Part shown: positions 42,197-50,761 of the stretch, piece after piece | Numbering within the stretch: position 1 is the first letter of the stretch | Layout: every line of letters starts with the position of its first letter | NCBI RefSeq assembly: GCF_021173675.1 | Contig: NZ_JAIHON010000001.1 | Location: 248,001-312,000 of the forward strand | Direction of reading: 5' to 3' | DNA length: 64,000 bases | Source: Streptomyces lincolnensis | GTDB taxonomy: Bacteria > Actinomycetota > Actinomycetes > Streptomycetales > Streptomycetaceae | Position numbers and translations under genes: made by a program | Notes under the pieces: generated by a model | What the model was told of the DNA's origin: nothing | What the model saw: the letters and a program-made list of their open reading frames with translations, nothing else | Database searches by the model: none

Positions 42197-44296
42197 TCAG
42201 GCGGCGCGTCTGTCGGGGCGTCCCGTCAGGGGGACCTGGGGGCCGTCCGCCTCGCGCAGCCAGCGGCGCAGGACGCGGTGGATGTGCTCGGCGCCGGTGA
42301 GTTCCTGTCCGTCCTCGACGGGTGCGGAGAGGCCGAGCGGTGAGAGCAGGAACGGCCGGCCCTGGGCGCCGCCGAGTCCGCCGTGCGAGCCGATCTGCTC
42401 CTCGAAGGCGAGCACCTCGCCCTCGGCCGGGTCGTACCAGGAGTTGACCATGATGTCGGCGGTGTGCGGGAAGGAGTGGGTGCGCCGGACGGCGTCGACG
42501 GCACCGGGTCCGAAGTCCGCCAACGGGCCGGGGTTGTCGTCGAGTTCGTCCAGGGGGATCTCGGTGCCGAAGGGGCCGAGTACCACCCCGTCGTGCTCCT
42601 CGCTGCGCACCAGCAGGAAGCCGATGCCGGGGTGGTTGGCGAGGGTGGTCAGCAGGGCGGGATGGCGGGCGTCGATCTCCTCCTTGCTCATGCGGTGCGG
42701 CACGTCGGGGAAGGAGACCAGGCCGAGGTTGCCGGAGGCCAGCACGATCGGCTCGGAGCGGCGGCTGGAGGGGCGGTACTGCTCGCCGCCCTCCTCGACC
42801 GGCCGACGCAGTGCGGCACGGACGGCGGCGCGGGCCTCGGCGCCACTGTGCGTGCGCTCCGCCCTGCGCGGCACGGGCAGTCCGCAGCCGGCCCGGACCA
42901 GGTCGCCGAGGGTGAGTCCGTAGCGGGCGCGGAAGGTCTCGCCGGGGCTCTGGCCGTGGTCGGACAGGACGACGATGCGGTAACGGCGCGGGGCGTGCTC
43001 GGCGACGTTCTCGATCAACGCCAGGGAGCGGTCGAGGCGTTCGAGGACCTTGGCGGCGTCGCGGCCGGTCGGCCCGGAGTGGTGGGCCACCTCGTCGTAG
43101 GCGACCAGGTCGGCGTAGACGGCGGTGCGGCCGGCGAGCATGTCGCCCGTCACCGCGGCGACGACGACATCGCGTTCGACGACGGTGGCGAAGGCGCGGA
43201 TCAACGGGTAGAGGCCGCCGCGGCCGACGCGCGGGCGGACCTGGTGGACGCGGGTCCGGGTGGACTGCCCGATCTCCCGGCCCACCTCGGCGACGAAGGA
43301 CATCGCGGTGCGCACCGCGTTGGCCGGGTCGGAGAAGTAGGCGAAGTAGCCCGCGCGGGACCGCGTCTCGCGGCTGCGGCGCCGGGTGGCGATGGACAGC
43401 ACGAGGGCCTGCTCGTCGGCTCCGCCGCTGAAGAGGTTGCCGCGGCTGGCGCCGTCTACGGTGAGCAGCCCGCCGTCACCGGTGGCCGCGACGGCTCGGC
43501 GCTGGAGCTCGGCGGCGCTGGTCGGGCGGTTGCAGACCATCACCTCCCGGCGGTCCTTCTCGTACCAGCGGAACGCCGGCACGTCGTGGTTGCTGCCGTG
43601 CAGGATGCCGAGCTGGCTGGCGCCGGTCTGGCTGGACCAGTCGGTGCGCCAGGGGGTGAGCCGGTGGGTGGGTTCGCGCCGCCCGGTGTCGGTGCCGCTC
43701 TTGGCCAGCCAGCGGGCCACGGTGGGCATCAGACCCCGGCCGACCGCGTCGAGGAGCACGTCGTGGCCGACGCCGTCGAGCTGGATGAAGACCATGCCGG
43801 GACTGGCGGGCGAGGCGGGGCCGGATCTGCGGCGGCGGTCGGCCAGACGGTACAGCCGGCGCCGGTAGGCGTCGTCGTCGCGGACGGCCAGGGCGGCGCC
43901 GGTGGCCGAGGCGACGGCGGACATCACGGCGGCGACGACCACGGCGGTCTCGGGGGCGGCGTCGCCCTGTTCGGCCGGGTTCAGGCGCAGCGCGAGCAGC
44001 AGCAGGGCGCCGTTGAGGAAGAAGACCAGCAGGCCGAGGACGAGGGCCGGCACGAGCAGCAGCAGCCGGACCAGGAGCGGCCACACCAGGGCCGACAGCA
44101 GACCGAAGGCACCGGCGCCGAACGCGGCCGTGACCGCGATCCGGGTCGCGCTGTCGCCGTCGGCGGACTGGAGCCGGAAGTCCGGCAGGATCCCGGCGAG
44201 CAGCAGCATCGTGAGGGTGGAGACGATCCACACCGCGACGCTCCGCCCGATCTGACTGGCGACCCGGCGCCAACGCCCTCCACCCACGCCCAGCAC
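42197..44296 (-). CDS. Phage-holin-like membrane domain fused to a type I phosphodiesterase/alkaline phosphatase-fold domain
   Basis: In the 699-residue protein residues about 10-160 have four membrane helices (SVAVWIVSTLTMLLLAGILP, LLSALVWPLLVRLLLLVPAL and others), like the 4TMS holin superfamily IV. Residues about 170-670 are an alkaline-phosphatase-superfamily domain. MVFIQLDGVGHDVLLDAV gives the first metal Asp, DLVAYDEVAHHSGPTG and VVLSDHGQSPGETF give the second. The nucleophile position may lie in TDWSSQTGASQLGIL. Membrane anchorage suggests action on phosphodiesters at the envelope. The substrate is unknown. The start is GTG. Confidence 0.8.
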   Translation of the reverse strand: MLGVGGGRWRRVASQIGRSVAVWIVSTLTMLLLAGILPDFRLQSADGDSATRIAVTAAFGAGAFGLLSALVWPLLVRLLLLVPALVLGLLVFFLNGALLLLALRLNPAEQGDAAPETAVVVAAVMSAVASATGAALAVRDDDAYRRRLYRLADRRRRSGPASPASPGMVFIQLDGVGHDVLLDAVGRGLMPTVARWLAKSGTDTGRREPTHRLTPWRTDWSSQTGASQLGILHGSNHDVPAFRWYEKDRREVMVCNRPTSAAELQRRAVAATGDGGLLTVDGASRGNLFSGGADEQALVLSIATRRRSRETRSRAGYFAYFSDPANAVRTAMSFVAEVGREIGQSTRTRVHQVRPRVGRGGLYPLIRAFATVVERDVVVAAVTGDMLAGRTAVYADLVAYDEVAHHSGPTGRDAAKVLERLDRSLALIENVAEHAPRRYRIVVLSDHGQSPGETFRARYGLTLGDLVRAGCGLPVPRRAERTHSGAEARAAVRAALRRPVEEGGEQYRPSSRRSEPIVLASGNLGLVSFPDVPHRMSKEEIDARHPALLTTLANHPGIGFLLVRSEEHDGVVLGPFGTEIPLDELDDNPGPLADFGPGAVDAVRRTHSFPHTADIMVNSWYDPAEGEVLAFEEQIGSHGGLGGAQGRPFLLSPLGLSAPVEDGQELTGAEHIHRVLRRWLREADGPQVPLTGRPDRRAA

Positions 44297-44381
44297 ACCT
44301 CACGTCCTGGCCCGTCGTCGGTGCGGGCCCGGTCCAAGACTGTCATACGGACTGCCGGGCGCCCCCGGGATCCTCGGCGGG

Positions 44382-44783
44382 TCAGCGGCCGTCGTATCCG
44401 GCCGTCGGCATCGACAGCCGGCGGTGGACCCGGGCCTTCATCTGGGCGTCGTACGAGGGTTCCGCGAAGCCGACCGTCTCGACCCGCACCCCGCGGCGGC
44501 GGCACTCGTCGAGGAACTCCTCCACGGAGGACAGCGCGCTCTCCAGGACCCGGCGGCTGGGCGCCACGAAGAGGTCGGTGCCCGGCCGCACGCCGTCCCA
44601 CAGCACGCAGTGGTCGGGGCGCAGTCCGCGGACCAGCAGTTCCCGCCGGACGGTGTAGCCCCGCTCGGCGGCCCAGCGGGCGCACATCGCGTGCTGGCTG
44701 CGGGAGTCCACCAGGAAGGGATCCGCGTCCAGCTCCTCCAGCGGCGTCAGACTCGCGATCGCCGTGACCCGAACCGGTCCCAT
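44382..44783 (-). CDS. Hypothetical protein, resolvase-like N-terminal pattern
   Basis: The 133-residue protein has VRVTAIASLTPLEELDAD, RSQHAMCARWAAERGYTV and LESALSSVEEFLDECRRRGV. This order of beta-alpha elements resembles the catalytic domain of serine recombinases. The active-site Ser after the first strand and the usual Arg pair are not evident, and no DNA-binding domain follows. It is more likely a divergent fold relative than an active recombinase. It is divergent from the MBL-fold gene at 44867. Confidence 0.6.
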   Translation of the reverse strand: MGPVRVTAIASLTPLEELDADPFLVDSRSQHAMCARWAAERGYTVRRELLVRGLRPDHCVLWDGVRPGTDLFVAPSRRVLESALSSVEEFLDECRRRGVRVETVGFAEPSYDAQMKARVHRRLSMPTAGYDGR

Positions 44784-44866
44784 GGTGTCCCCCTCACCTC
44801 CGGGTTTCGCCGCCGACCCTACTCCAGCCCGTAGGCTTCGGGGAGTCGCGCGAAGGAGGCAAAGAG

Positions 44867-45640
44867 GTGCCGGTGGAGATCACCTGGTGGGGTCACGCCA
44901 CCTGCACGCTCACGGATTCGAACGTGCGCGTGCTCACCGACCCTCTGTTCGCCCGCAGGCTGGCGCATCTGCGGCGGCGCCGCGGCGCGCTGCCGCCGCC
45001 GACCGCCTGGCGCGCGGACGTGGCGCTGGTCTCCCATCTGCACGCCGACCACCTGCACGTCCCCTCGCTGGCGCGGCTCGCACCGGGCACGCGCCTGCTC
45101 GTGCCCCGGGGCGCACCACGGCAGGTACCGGGGCTGCGCCGGCTCGCGCATCTCCAGGTCCACGAGGTGGCGCCCGGCGACGAGACGCGCGTCGGCGACC
45201 TGCTGATACGCGTGGTGCCCGCCCTGCACGACGGCCGCCGGCTGCCGCTCGGACCGCACCGCTCCCCCGCCCTCGGCTACGTCGTCGAGGGCGAGGCCCG
45301 CACCTACTTCGCCGGGGACACCGGGCTGTTCGACGACATGGCCAAGGAGGTCGGGCCGGTCGACGTGGCGCTGCTGCCGGTGGGCGGCTGGGGGCCGTAC
45401 CTCGGTGAGGGGCACCTGGACGCGGGGCGCGCCGTGGAGGCACTGACGCGGCTGGCTCCGCGCAGCGCGGTGCCGGTGCACTACGGCACGTACTGGCCGA
45501 TCGGGATGGACGCGGTGCGCCCGCACGAGTTCCACACGCCGGGCGAGGAGTTCGTGCGCCTGGCGGCCGAGCGGGCGCCGGAGACCGAGGTGCACCGGCT
45601 CGGACACGGCGAGAGTGTGCGGCTGGAGGTCGCGCGGTGA
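44867..45640 (+). CDS. Metallo-beta-lactamase-fold hydrolase
   Basis: The 257-residue protein has the MBL motif SHLHADHLH (HxHxDH), a second metal region in TYFAGDTGLFDDMA and PVHYGTYWP. This resembles the UlaG/YtnP-like soluble hydrolase group rather than beta-lactamases. The substrate is unknown. GTG 44867 has GAAGGAGG 7 bases upstream. The stop overlaps the next start as GTGA, so it forms an operon with the DedA gene. Confidence 0.87.
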   Translation: MPVEITWWGHATCTLTDSNVRVLTDPLFARRLAHLRRRRGALPPPTAWRADVALVSHLHADHLHVPSLARLAPGTRLLVPRGAPRQVPGLRRLAHLQVHEVAPGDETRVGDLLIRVVPALHDGRRLPLGPHRSPALGYVVEGEARTYFAGDTGLFDDMAKEVGPVDVALLPVGGWGPYLGEGHLDAGRAVEALTRLAPRSAVPVHYGTYWPIGMDAVRPHEFHTPGEEFVRLAAERAPETEVHRLGHGESVRLEVAR

Positions 45641-46257
45641 CATGGCTGGCCGCCGCGTCGACGGGGGTGACGCCGGAGTCCACGCAGCAGGCGATCGGGT
45701 ATCCGACGTTGTTCCTGCTGGTGTTCCTCGGGGCGTTGGTGCCGGTCGTGCCGACCGGGGCGCTGGTGAGTTCGGCGGCGGTGGTGGCCTTTCACCAGTC
45801 GCTGCCGTTCGCCCTGTTGTTCGTGTTCGTGACCGCGTCGCTGGCCGCGTTTCTCGGGGACATCGCCCTGTACTGGCTGGGGCGGCGCGGGATGGGGTCG
45901 AAGAACGGCTCGCGGTGGCTGGAGGCGATCCGGTCCCGGGCGCCGGAGGAGCGGCTCGCCCAGGCGCAGGGGAAGTTGGCGGAGCACGGGGTGTCTGTGC
46001 TGGTGCTGTCCCGGCTGGTGCCGGCTGGTCGTATCCCGGTGATGTTGGCCTGTCTGATGGCGAAGTGGCCGCTGCGGCGATTTGTGCGGGGGAACGCGCC
46101 CGCGTGCCTCGCCTGGGCGGTGACGTATCAGGTGATCGGGATTCTGGGTGGGTCGCTTTTCGAGGAGCCGTGGGAAGGTGTTGTCGCGGCGGTCGCGCTG
46201 ACTGTGGTGATCAGCGCGGCGCCGACTGTGTGGAAACGGGTTCGGTCTGCGGGGTGA
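45637..46257 (+). CDS. DedA-family membrane protein
   Basis: The 206-residue protein has about five membrane helices and the DedA/SNARE-associated (VTT) pattern. LFLLVFLGALVPVVPTGALV is the first re-entrant region, FLGDIALYWLGRRGM follows, and LSRLVPAGRIPVMLACLM contains the functional Arg. DedA proteins scramble or flip lipids such as undecaprenyl phosphate or phosphatidylethanolamine. The GTG start overlaps the previous stop (GTGA), tying it to the MBL-fold hydrolase. Confidence 0.9.
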   Translation: MTWLAAASTGVTPESTQQAIGYPTLFLLVFLGALVPVVPTGALVSSAAVVAFHQSLPFALLFVFVTASLAAFLGDIALYWLGRRGMGSKNGSRWLEAIRSRAPEERLAQAQGKLAEHGVSVLVLSRLVPAGRIPVMLACLMAKWPLRRFVRGNAPACLAWAVTYQVIGILGGSLFEEPWEGVVAAVALTVVISAAPTVWKRVRSAG

Positions 46258-46268
46258 GGGTGCGTTGC

Positions 46269-46341
46269 GGGGTGCGGGTCGTATGTGGCTGGTCGCGCCC
46301 ACGCGGCGGAGCCGCAAATCGATACAGCCCCGCGCCCCTGA
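46269..46341. repeat. Dispersed intergenic repeat, type A (copy 2)
   Basis: It shares TGTGGCTGGTCGCGC and CCCCGCGCCCCTGA with 23782-23838. The middle is different and includes GCGGCGGAGCCGC, a small palindrome. It lies between convergent genes and may act in termination. Confidence 0.5.
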
Positions 46342-46352
46342 GCTTGCGATCC

Positions 46353-47405
46353 CTAGCCGGCGATATCCAGCACCCTTGAGCCTCCTACCGGTAGGTCCCA
46401 CAGGTCCTCGCGGGACAGGCCCGCCTCAGCCCACGCCGCCCGTACCCGCGTCAAGGGCTCCAGGACCGGTTCCGCCGACAGGACGAACGTGGCCCAGTGC
46501 ATGGGGGCCATCCTGCGTGCGCCCAGGTCCTGGGCTGCTCTGACCGCTTCCTCCGGGTCGCAGTGGACGTCGCTGAGCCACCAGCGGGGGTCGTAGGCGC
46601 CGATGGGGAGGAGGGCGAGGTCGATGCCGGGGTAGCGGCGGCCGATGTGGGTGAACCAGTGGCCGTAGCCGGTGTCGCCGGCGAAGTAGAGGCGGTGGCC
46701 GTCGGGGGCGGTGAGGACCCAGCCGCCCCAGAGGGAGCGGCAGGTGTCGGTGAGGGTGCGCTTGGACCAGTGGTGGGAGGGGACGAAGTCGAAGCGGACG
46801 CCGTCCAGTTCGGCGGCCTCCCACCAGTCGAGCTCGGTGACGGTGGTGAAACGGCGGCGGCGGAACCAGGCGCCGAGACCGGCCGGTACGAACACCGGGG
46901 TGTCGCGCGGGAGGCGGCGCAGAGTGGGGGCGTCCAGGTGGTCGTAGTGGTTGTGGCTGATGACGACGGCGTCGACGGGCGGCAGCGCGCTCCAGGGGAT
47001 GCCGACCGGGGTGATGCGGGCCGGGGTGCCGAGGATGCGGCGGGACCAGACCGGGTCGGTGAGCACGGTGAGCCCGCCGATCCGGACGACCCAACTGGCG
47101 TGCCCCGCCCAGGAGACGGCGACGGTGCGGGCGTCCGCGCGGGGCAGCGGGCCCGGTGCGTAGGGCAGCCGGGGGATGTCGGCGAGGCCCTCCCGGCCGG
47201 GACGGATGGATCCTTCGCGGGCGAAGCGGGCCATGGCCTTGAGGTTGGGCAGCGGGGCGGTCAGACGGTCGTGGAAGCTCCGCGGCCAGCTGCGGCGTTC
47301 ACCGATCGGTCTGAGGGCGGCGGGGGGTGCGAGGGGGGACAGGGCCGCCGGGCCGCCGGCTTCCTGGGCGGGCGTGCTCGTGGTCGACTCTGACTGCTGC
47401 GTCAT
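46353..47405 (-). CDS. Metallo-beta-lactamase-fold hydrolase, NAPE-PLD-like
   Basis: The 350-residue protein contains VSWAGHASWVVRIGGLTVLT, the metal motif ISHNHYDHLD, SHHWSKRTLTDT, YFAGDTGYGHWF and MHWATFVLS. This is the RomA/NAPE-PLD-like subgroup with possible phospholipase D-type activity on N-acyl lipids. ATG 47405 has GGGAG 8 bases upstream and overlaps the stop of the aminotransferase-like gene (ATGA), so the two are coupled. It has no signal peptide. Confidence 0.87.
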   Translation of the reverse strand: MTQQSESTTSTPAQEAGGPAALSPLAPPAALRPIGERRSWPRSFHDRLTAPLPNLKAMARFAREGSIRPGREGLADIPRLPYAPGPLPRADARTVAVSWAGHASWVVRIGGLTVLTDPVWSRRILGTPARITPVGIPWSALPPVDAVVISHNHYDHLDAPTLRRLPRDTPVFVPAGLGAWFRRRRFTTVTELDWWEAAELDGVRFDFVPSHHWSKRTLTDTCRSLWGGWVLTAPDGHRLYFAGDTGYGHWFTHIGRRYPGIDLALLPIGAYDPRWWLSDVHCDPEEAVRAAQDLGARRMAPMHWATFVLSAEPVLEPLTRVRAAWAEAGLSREDLWDLPVGGSRVLDIAG

Positions 47406-48652
47406 CGAGGAGGCTCCCATCGCTGAGCGTCGTCGCGGAGATCGTCGAAGACCGATTCCAGAAGGATCAACGCCTGTCGCACATGCGGCAGTTCCAACGG
47501 CGCGGGTGATACGAGGCATTCCGCGCGTTCCTGGTCCGTGCCCGCCAGCAGCGCGCCGGTGGACAGGCGGACGCGCAGCGCCCCGAGGTCGTCGCCGAAG
47601 CGGTGGCCGCCCGGGGCGGGCATGGCGAGCCGGACGGCGAGGAAGTCCTCCAGTTCCTGGGCGTCGCCGACCCCGTGGGCGGCGAGCGCGGAGCGCAGGG
47701 GGCCGAGATCGACGTAGAGATGGCGGCCGGCCTGCGGGGGCCGGGCCACGGCGCCGGCGGTGACGGCGACGGTGTGCGCGGCGGCGGCCACGCGCGCGTG
47801 CAGGCGTACGGCGGCGGCGACGCGGTCGGTGACCGGCTCGGGCTCGGTCAGCGCGTGGGCGGCGGCGACGGCGACCGGTGCGGCGACGCGGGCGCCGAGG
47901 GCGGTGAGGACGTCGAGCACGCGCGCGTGCAGGCCGTCGCCGTTCGCCTCGGCCACCGGGAAGCGGGCGACGGCGGCCGGCCAGCCGGGCGGCAGCAGGG
48001 CGCCGGCCAGGTCGGTGACGACGGTGACCTTCTCGGGCAGCATCTCGGCCGGGCTGAGCAGCACGGTGTCGTGGGGCGCGTGCACGGTGTCCCGCCAGGT
48101 CTCGTCGCTGACCAGGTGCAGTCCCTCGCCCGCGGCGGCCTCCACGGCTTCGTGCACCAGTTCGGGCGGCGCCACGGTGGCGGTCGGGTCGTCGGCGACG
48201 GACAGCACCAGCAGCCGCGGGTCACCGCCCTCGGCGCGGACCCGGCGCACGGTCTCCAGGAGGGCGTACGGATCCGGGACGCCCCCGCACTCGGCCGCCG
48301 TCGCGACATGGAAGACGCGCCGTCCCAGCAGACGGGCGTAGGGCGCCCACCAGGCGGCACAGGGGCGGGGCACCAGGACGTCCCCGCCGAGCGCGGCGGT
48401 CAGCGCGAGGAGCAGGGCGGGCGCGCCGGGACCGGCCACGGCGCGGTCGGGCCCGGTGGGCAGTCCGCGCCGGTCCCAGTAGCCGCAGGCGGCCTCCAGC
48501 AGCGCGGTGCCGCCGCCGACCGGCTCACTGCCGCCACGCGCCGCCGCTGCGGCCAGGACGGCGGACAGCTCGGGCAGGACGGGCAGCCCGTCGTCGGGGA
48601 GCGGCGGCCCGAAGCGGACGGGGCCGCGGCTCTCCAGGTCCGTCCGCGGCAT
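47402..48652 (-). CDS. Aminotransferase class I/II-fold protein without the PLP lysine
   Basis: The 416-residue protein has the fold-type I layout: AGPGAPALLLALTAALGGDV, VPRPCAAWWAPYARLLGRRV, LVLSVADDPTATVAPPELV and LVSDETWRDTVH (Asp for the PLP pyridine N). Where aminotransferases have S-x-x-K before a Gly-Trp/Arg segment, this protein reads TDLAGALLPPGWPA. Its single Lys lies earlier, in LPEKVTVV. It is therefore probably not a normal transaminase. GGAGGT lies 5 bases before ATG 48652, and it is coupled to the MBL-fold gene. Confidence 0.72.
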   Translation of the reverse strand: MPRTDLESRGPVRFGPPLPDDGLPVLPELSAVLAAAAARGGSEPVGGGTALLEAACGYWDRRGLPTGPDRAVAGPGAPALLLALTAALGGDVLVPRPCAAWWAPYARLLGRRVFHVATAAECGGVPDPYALLETVRRVRAEGGDPRLLVLSVADDPTATVAPPELVHEAVEAAAGEGLHLVSDETWRDTVHAPHDTVLLSPAEMLPEKVTVVTDLAGALLPPGWPAAVARFPVAEANGDGLHARVLDVLTALGARVAAPVAVAAAHALTEPEPVTDRVAAAVRLHARVAAAAHTVAVTAGAVARPPQAGRHLYVDLGPLRSALAAHGVGDAQELEDFLAVRLAMPAPGGHRFGDDLGALRVRLSTGALLAGTDQERAECLVSPAPLELPHVRQALILLESVFDDLRDDAQRWEPPR

Positions 48653-48837
48653 CCGTACCTCCGTGGGGGGCTCTGCTGATCCGCCGCCGGTCGCCGTCCG
48701 GCGGGTCCTTCGCTCGCGTGTCCAGTGACCCGTGCGGTGCGGGTCGGTCCTCGGGCTCTGAGTACCCAGGGAGGCGCCCCGCCATGGGCGTCCGGAGGGG
48801 TTGCGCCGGTCACACGGACGCGCGGACCGGCCTCGGC

Positions 48838-49515
48838 TCAGCCGTCCGCGGGTCCCGGCTCCCTGCGGCGCAGCCGGTGCACGGCGGCCCCCAGCGCACC
48901 CGCGATCAGCAGCCCTCCGGCCACCAGCGCGGGCACGGAGTCGGTGAACGCGCCGCCCGCCCCGGCCCGGACACCCCGCTGGACGGCCGCGCCGGAGCAG
49001 GACGGGTCGTGGGGGTCGGTGTGCGGGTCGGTGCACGGGCGGGCGGGGGCGCAGGAACTCCCCCGTGTCTGCGTGCAGTGCCCGCCGCTCCCCCGGTTCA
49101 CCGTGAACGTGGCGCTCCACTGTTTGCCCTGCCCGCCCGGCGCCACCGGACAGGTGCCGTCCACGGTCCACGCCGAGTCCCGGCCCACCGCGTCCACCTC
49201 GCCCTCGAAGTTCTGCGCGGGGGCGATCCGGGCGGTACCGCTGTAGGCCGGACCGGACACCTCGTCGTCGTTGCCGGGCACCAGCTGAAGCTTGACGGTG
49301 CCCGTGTCGAAGGCCTGCGAGGTGGCGTCCATGGTGGCGGGCGGGGTGCCGCCGGTCGGATCGCAGGACACCGACACGGTGACGCTGCCCCCGGGCGACA
49401 CGGCGCTCGGACTGACCTCGGCGGCCGGCTCCGCGAGGGCGACCGGCCCGGCCGCCCCCAGAACGGCACCGGCCAGAACGGCGACGGACAGGACGCGTGC
49501 GCTGCTGCGGCGCAT
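48838..49515 (-). CDS. Secreted, C-terminally membrane-anchored Ig-like protein
   Basis: The 225-residue protein has a signal peptide (VLSVAVLAGAVLGAAGPVALA) and a beta-rich domain starting EVSPSAVSPGGSVTVSVSCD. A Cys-rich spacer (CTQTRGSSCAPARPCTDPHT) and a C-terminal membrane helix (VPALVAGGLLIAGALGAAVH) with Arg-rich end complete it. It lacks an LPxTG sortase motif. The function is unknown, and the layout suits a surface-exposed adhesin or envelope protein. AGGAG lies upstream of ATG 49515. Confidence 0.75.
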   Translation of the reverse strand: MRRSSARVLSVAVLAGAVLGAAGPVALAEPAAEVSPSAVSPGGSVTVSVSCDPTGGTPPATMDATSQAFDTGTVKLQLVPGNDDEVSGPAYSGTARIAPAQNFEGEVDAVGRDSAWTVDGTCPVAPGGQGKQWSATFTVNRGSGGHCTQTRGSSCAPARPCTDPHTDPHDPSCSGAAVQRGVRAGAGGAFTDSVPALVAGGLLIAGALGAAVHRLRRREPGPADG

Positions 49516-49695
49516 GGGGTGAGCTCCTTAGGCCGACGGCTGCGGGGACACGGCACTCGTGCCCCCACAGCCATCACAGCCCGCCCGCCTCACCCCCGCG
49601 CGCGGCCGGACACCATTAGCGGGACGGTGTCGGCCAAGCGGGTGACGTGCACGCCCCGCGCCCGCACGGCGCCAGGCGGCGACGTCCTCACAGCC

Positions 49696-50493
49696 CTAGG
49701 CGGCGATGTCCCGCATCACCTGCTCGCGCACTCGCCCGCAGCACCGGCTGATCAGGCGGGACACGTGCATCTGCGAGATCCCCAGCTGCTCGGCGATCCG
49801 GCTCTGCGTCATGTCGCCGAAGAACCGCATGTAGAGGATCGCCCGTTCCCGCTCGGGCAGGGCCGCCAGCCGGGACTTCACGGCCTCCCGGTCCACGACC
49901 GTGTCGAGCGCCGGGTCGGGCGAGCCCAGCGCGTCGCTCAGGGAGTACCCGTCCTCGCTGCCGGGCAGCTCCGCGTCCAGGGACAGCGCGGTGAAGCTCT
50001 CCAGGGCCTCCAGGCCCACCAGGACGTCCTCCTCGCTCATGTTCGCGCGCTCGGCGATCTCCGCGACGGTGGGCCTGCGGCCGGAGATGGTCTGGGACAG
50101 GTCCTGGGAGGCGAAGCGGACCCGGTTGCGCAGGTCCTGGACGCGGCGCGGCACGTGCAGGGTCCACATGTGGTCGCGGAAGTGCCGCTTGATCTCGCCG
50201 GTGATGGTGGGCACGGCGTAGCTCTCGAAGGCGTTGCCGCGCTCGGGGTCGTACCGGTCGACGGCCTTGACCAGGCCGAGGGCCGCGACCTGGCGCAGGT
50301 CCTCGTAGCTCTCGCCACGGCTGCGGAAACGTCCGGCGAGCCGTTCGGCCATGGGCAGCCAGGCCTCGACCACCTGCTCGCGGAGCGTGTCTCGCTGCGG
50401 GCCGGGGGGAAGCTCTGCGAGCTTGCGGAACGCCTCTGCCGTGTCGGGTGCGTCGTCGTGCGGGTGGTGCTTCGCGCTCACTTTGGTCGGCAT
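49696..50493 (-). CDS. RNA polymerase sigma factor of the SigB/SigF/SigG family
   Basis: The 265-residue sigma-70 group 3 factor has region 2 (AERLAGRFRSRGESYEDLRQ, GLVKAVDRYDPERGNAFESY), region 3 (RVQDLRNRVRFASQDLSQ) and region 4 (ERERAILYMRFFGDMTQSRI, then AEQLGISQMHVSRLI). Streptomyces have several SigB-like factors for osmotic and oxidative stress and development. No anti-sigma (RsbW-like) gene is adjacent. ATG 50493 is followed by a charged PTKVSAKHHPHDD segment. It is divergent from the TPP enzyme gene. Neighbouring genes carry SigB-type promoters. Confidence 0.92.
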   Translation of the reverse strand: MPTKVSAKHHPHDDAPDTAEAFRKLAELPPGPQRDTLREQVVEAWLPMAERLAGRFRSRGESYEDLRQVAALGLVKAVDRYDPERGNAFESYAVPTITGEIKRHFRDHMWTLHVPRRVQDLRNRVRFASQDLSQTISGRRPTVAEIAERANMSEEDVLVGLEALESFTALSLDAELPGSEDGYSLSDALGSPDPALDTVVDREAVKSRLAALPERERAILYMRFFGDMTQSRIAEQLGISQMHVSRLISRCCGRVREQVMRDIAA

Positions 50494-50690
50494 GGTGCGT
50501 CGCAACTCCCTAGGAGGTGCTCTGGGTTGGACGGTCACCGTGGGAGTGCGGACGTGGGCCGGACGGATGGGTACGCCGTCGCGGCGGACAGCCGCTCCCA
50601 CGGACGTGCCTCCGGTCCGAAGCACTGACAGTGCGCCTGCCCCCGGCCTCCGGGCGCAAACACGGGGCGGGCGGACGCGGACCCGGGGCA

Positions 50691-50715
50691 GGTTTTCGGC
50701 GGACGCGCGGGGTGA
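50691..50715 (+). promoter_or_regulatory. SigB-like promoter candidate, GGTT-N15-GGGTGA
   Basis: GGTT (50691-50694) is followed after 15 bases by GGGTGA (50710-50715), near the SigB pattern GNNT-N14-16-GGGTAC/T. It lies 46 bp before the TPP enzyme start and next to the divergent SigB-family gene. The -10 hexamer deviates at its last positions. Confidence 0.45.
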
Positions 50716-50761
50716 CTCGTAGGACTGCTGCCTGTGTCATCCATGTCCGGGAGGTCCGTCC

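Noticed and set aside
42197..44296. The holin-like domain as evidence of a prophage
   Set aside because: No lysin, portal, capsid, integrase or attachment site is near. The domain is fused to a phosphodiesterase of chromosomal type.
44382..44783. An active serine recombinase or mobile element gene
   Set aside because: The catalytic Ser and the DNA-binding domain are missing, and no inverted or direct repeats flank the gene.
50569..50574. GGGTAC between the sigma gene and the TPP gene
   Set aside because: It is on the plus strand, about 190 bp from the TPP start, and lacks a GNNT box at 14-16 bases.
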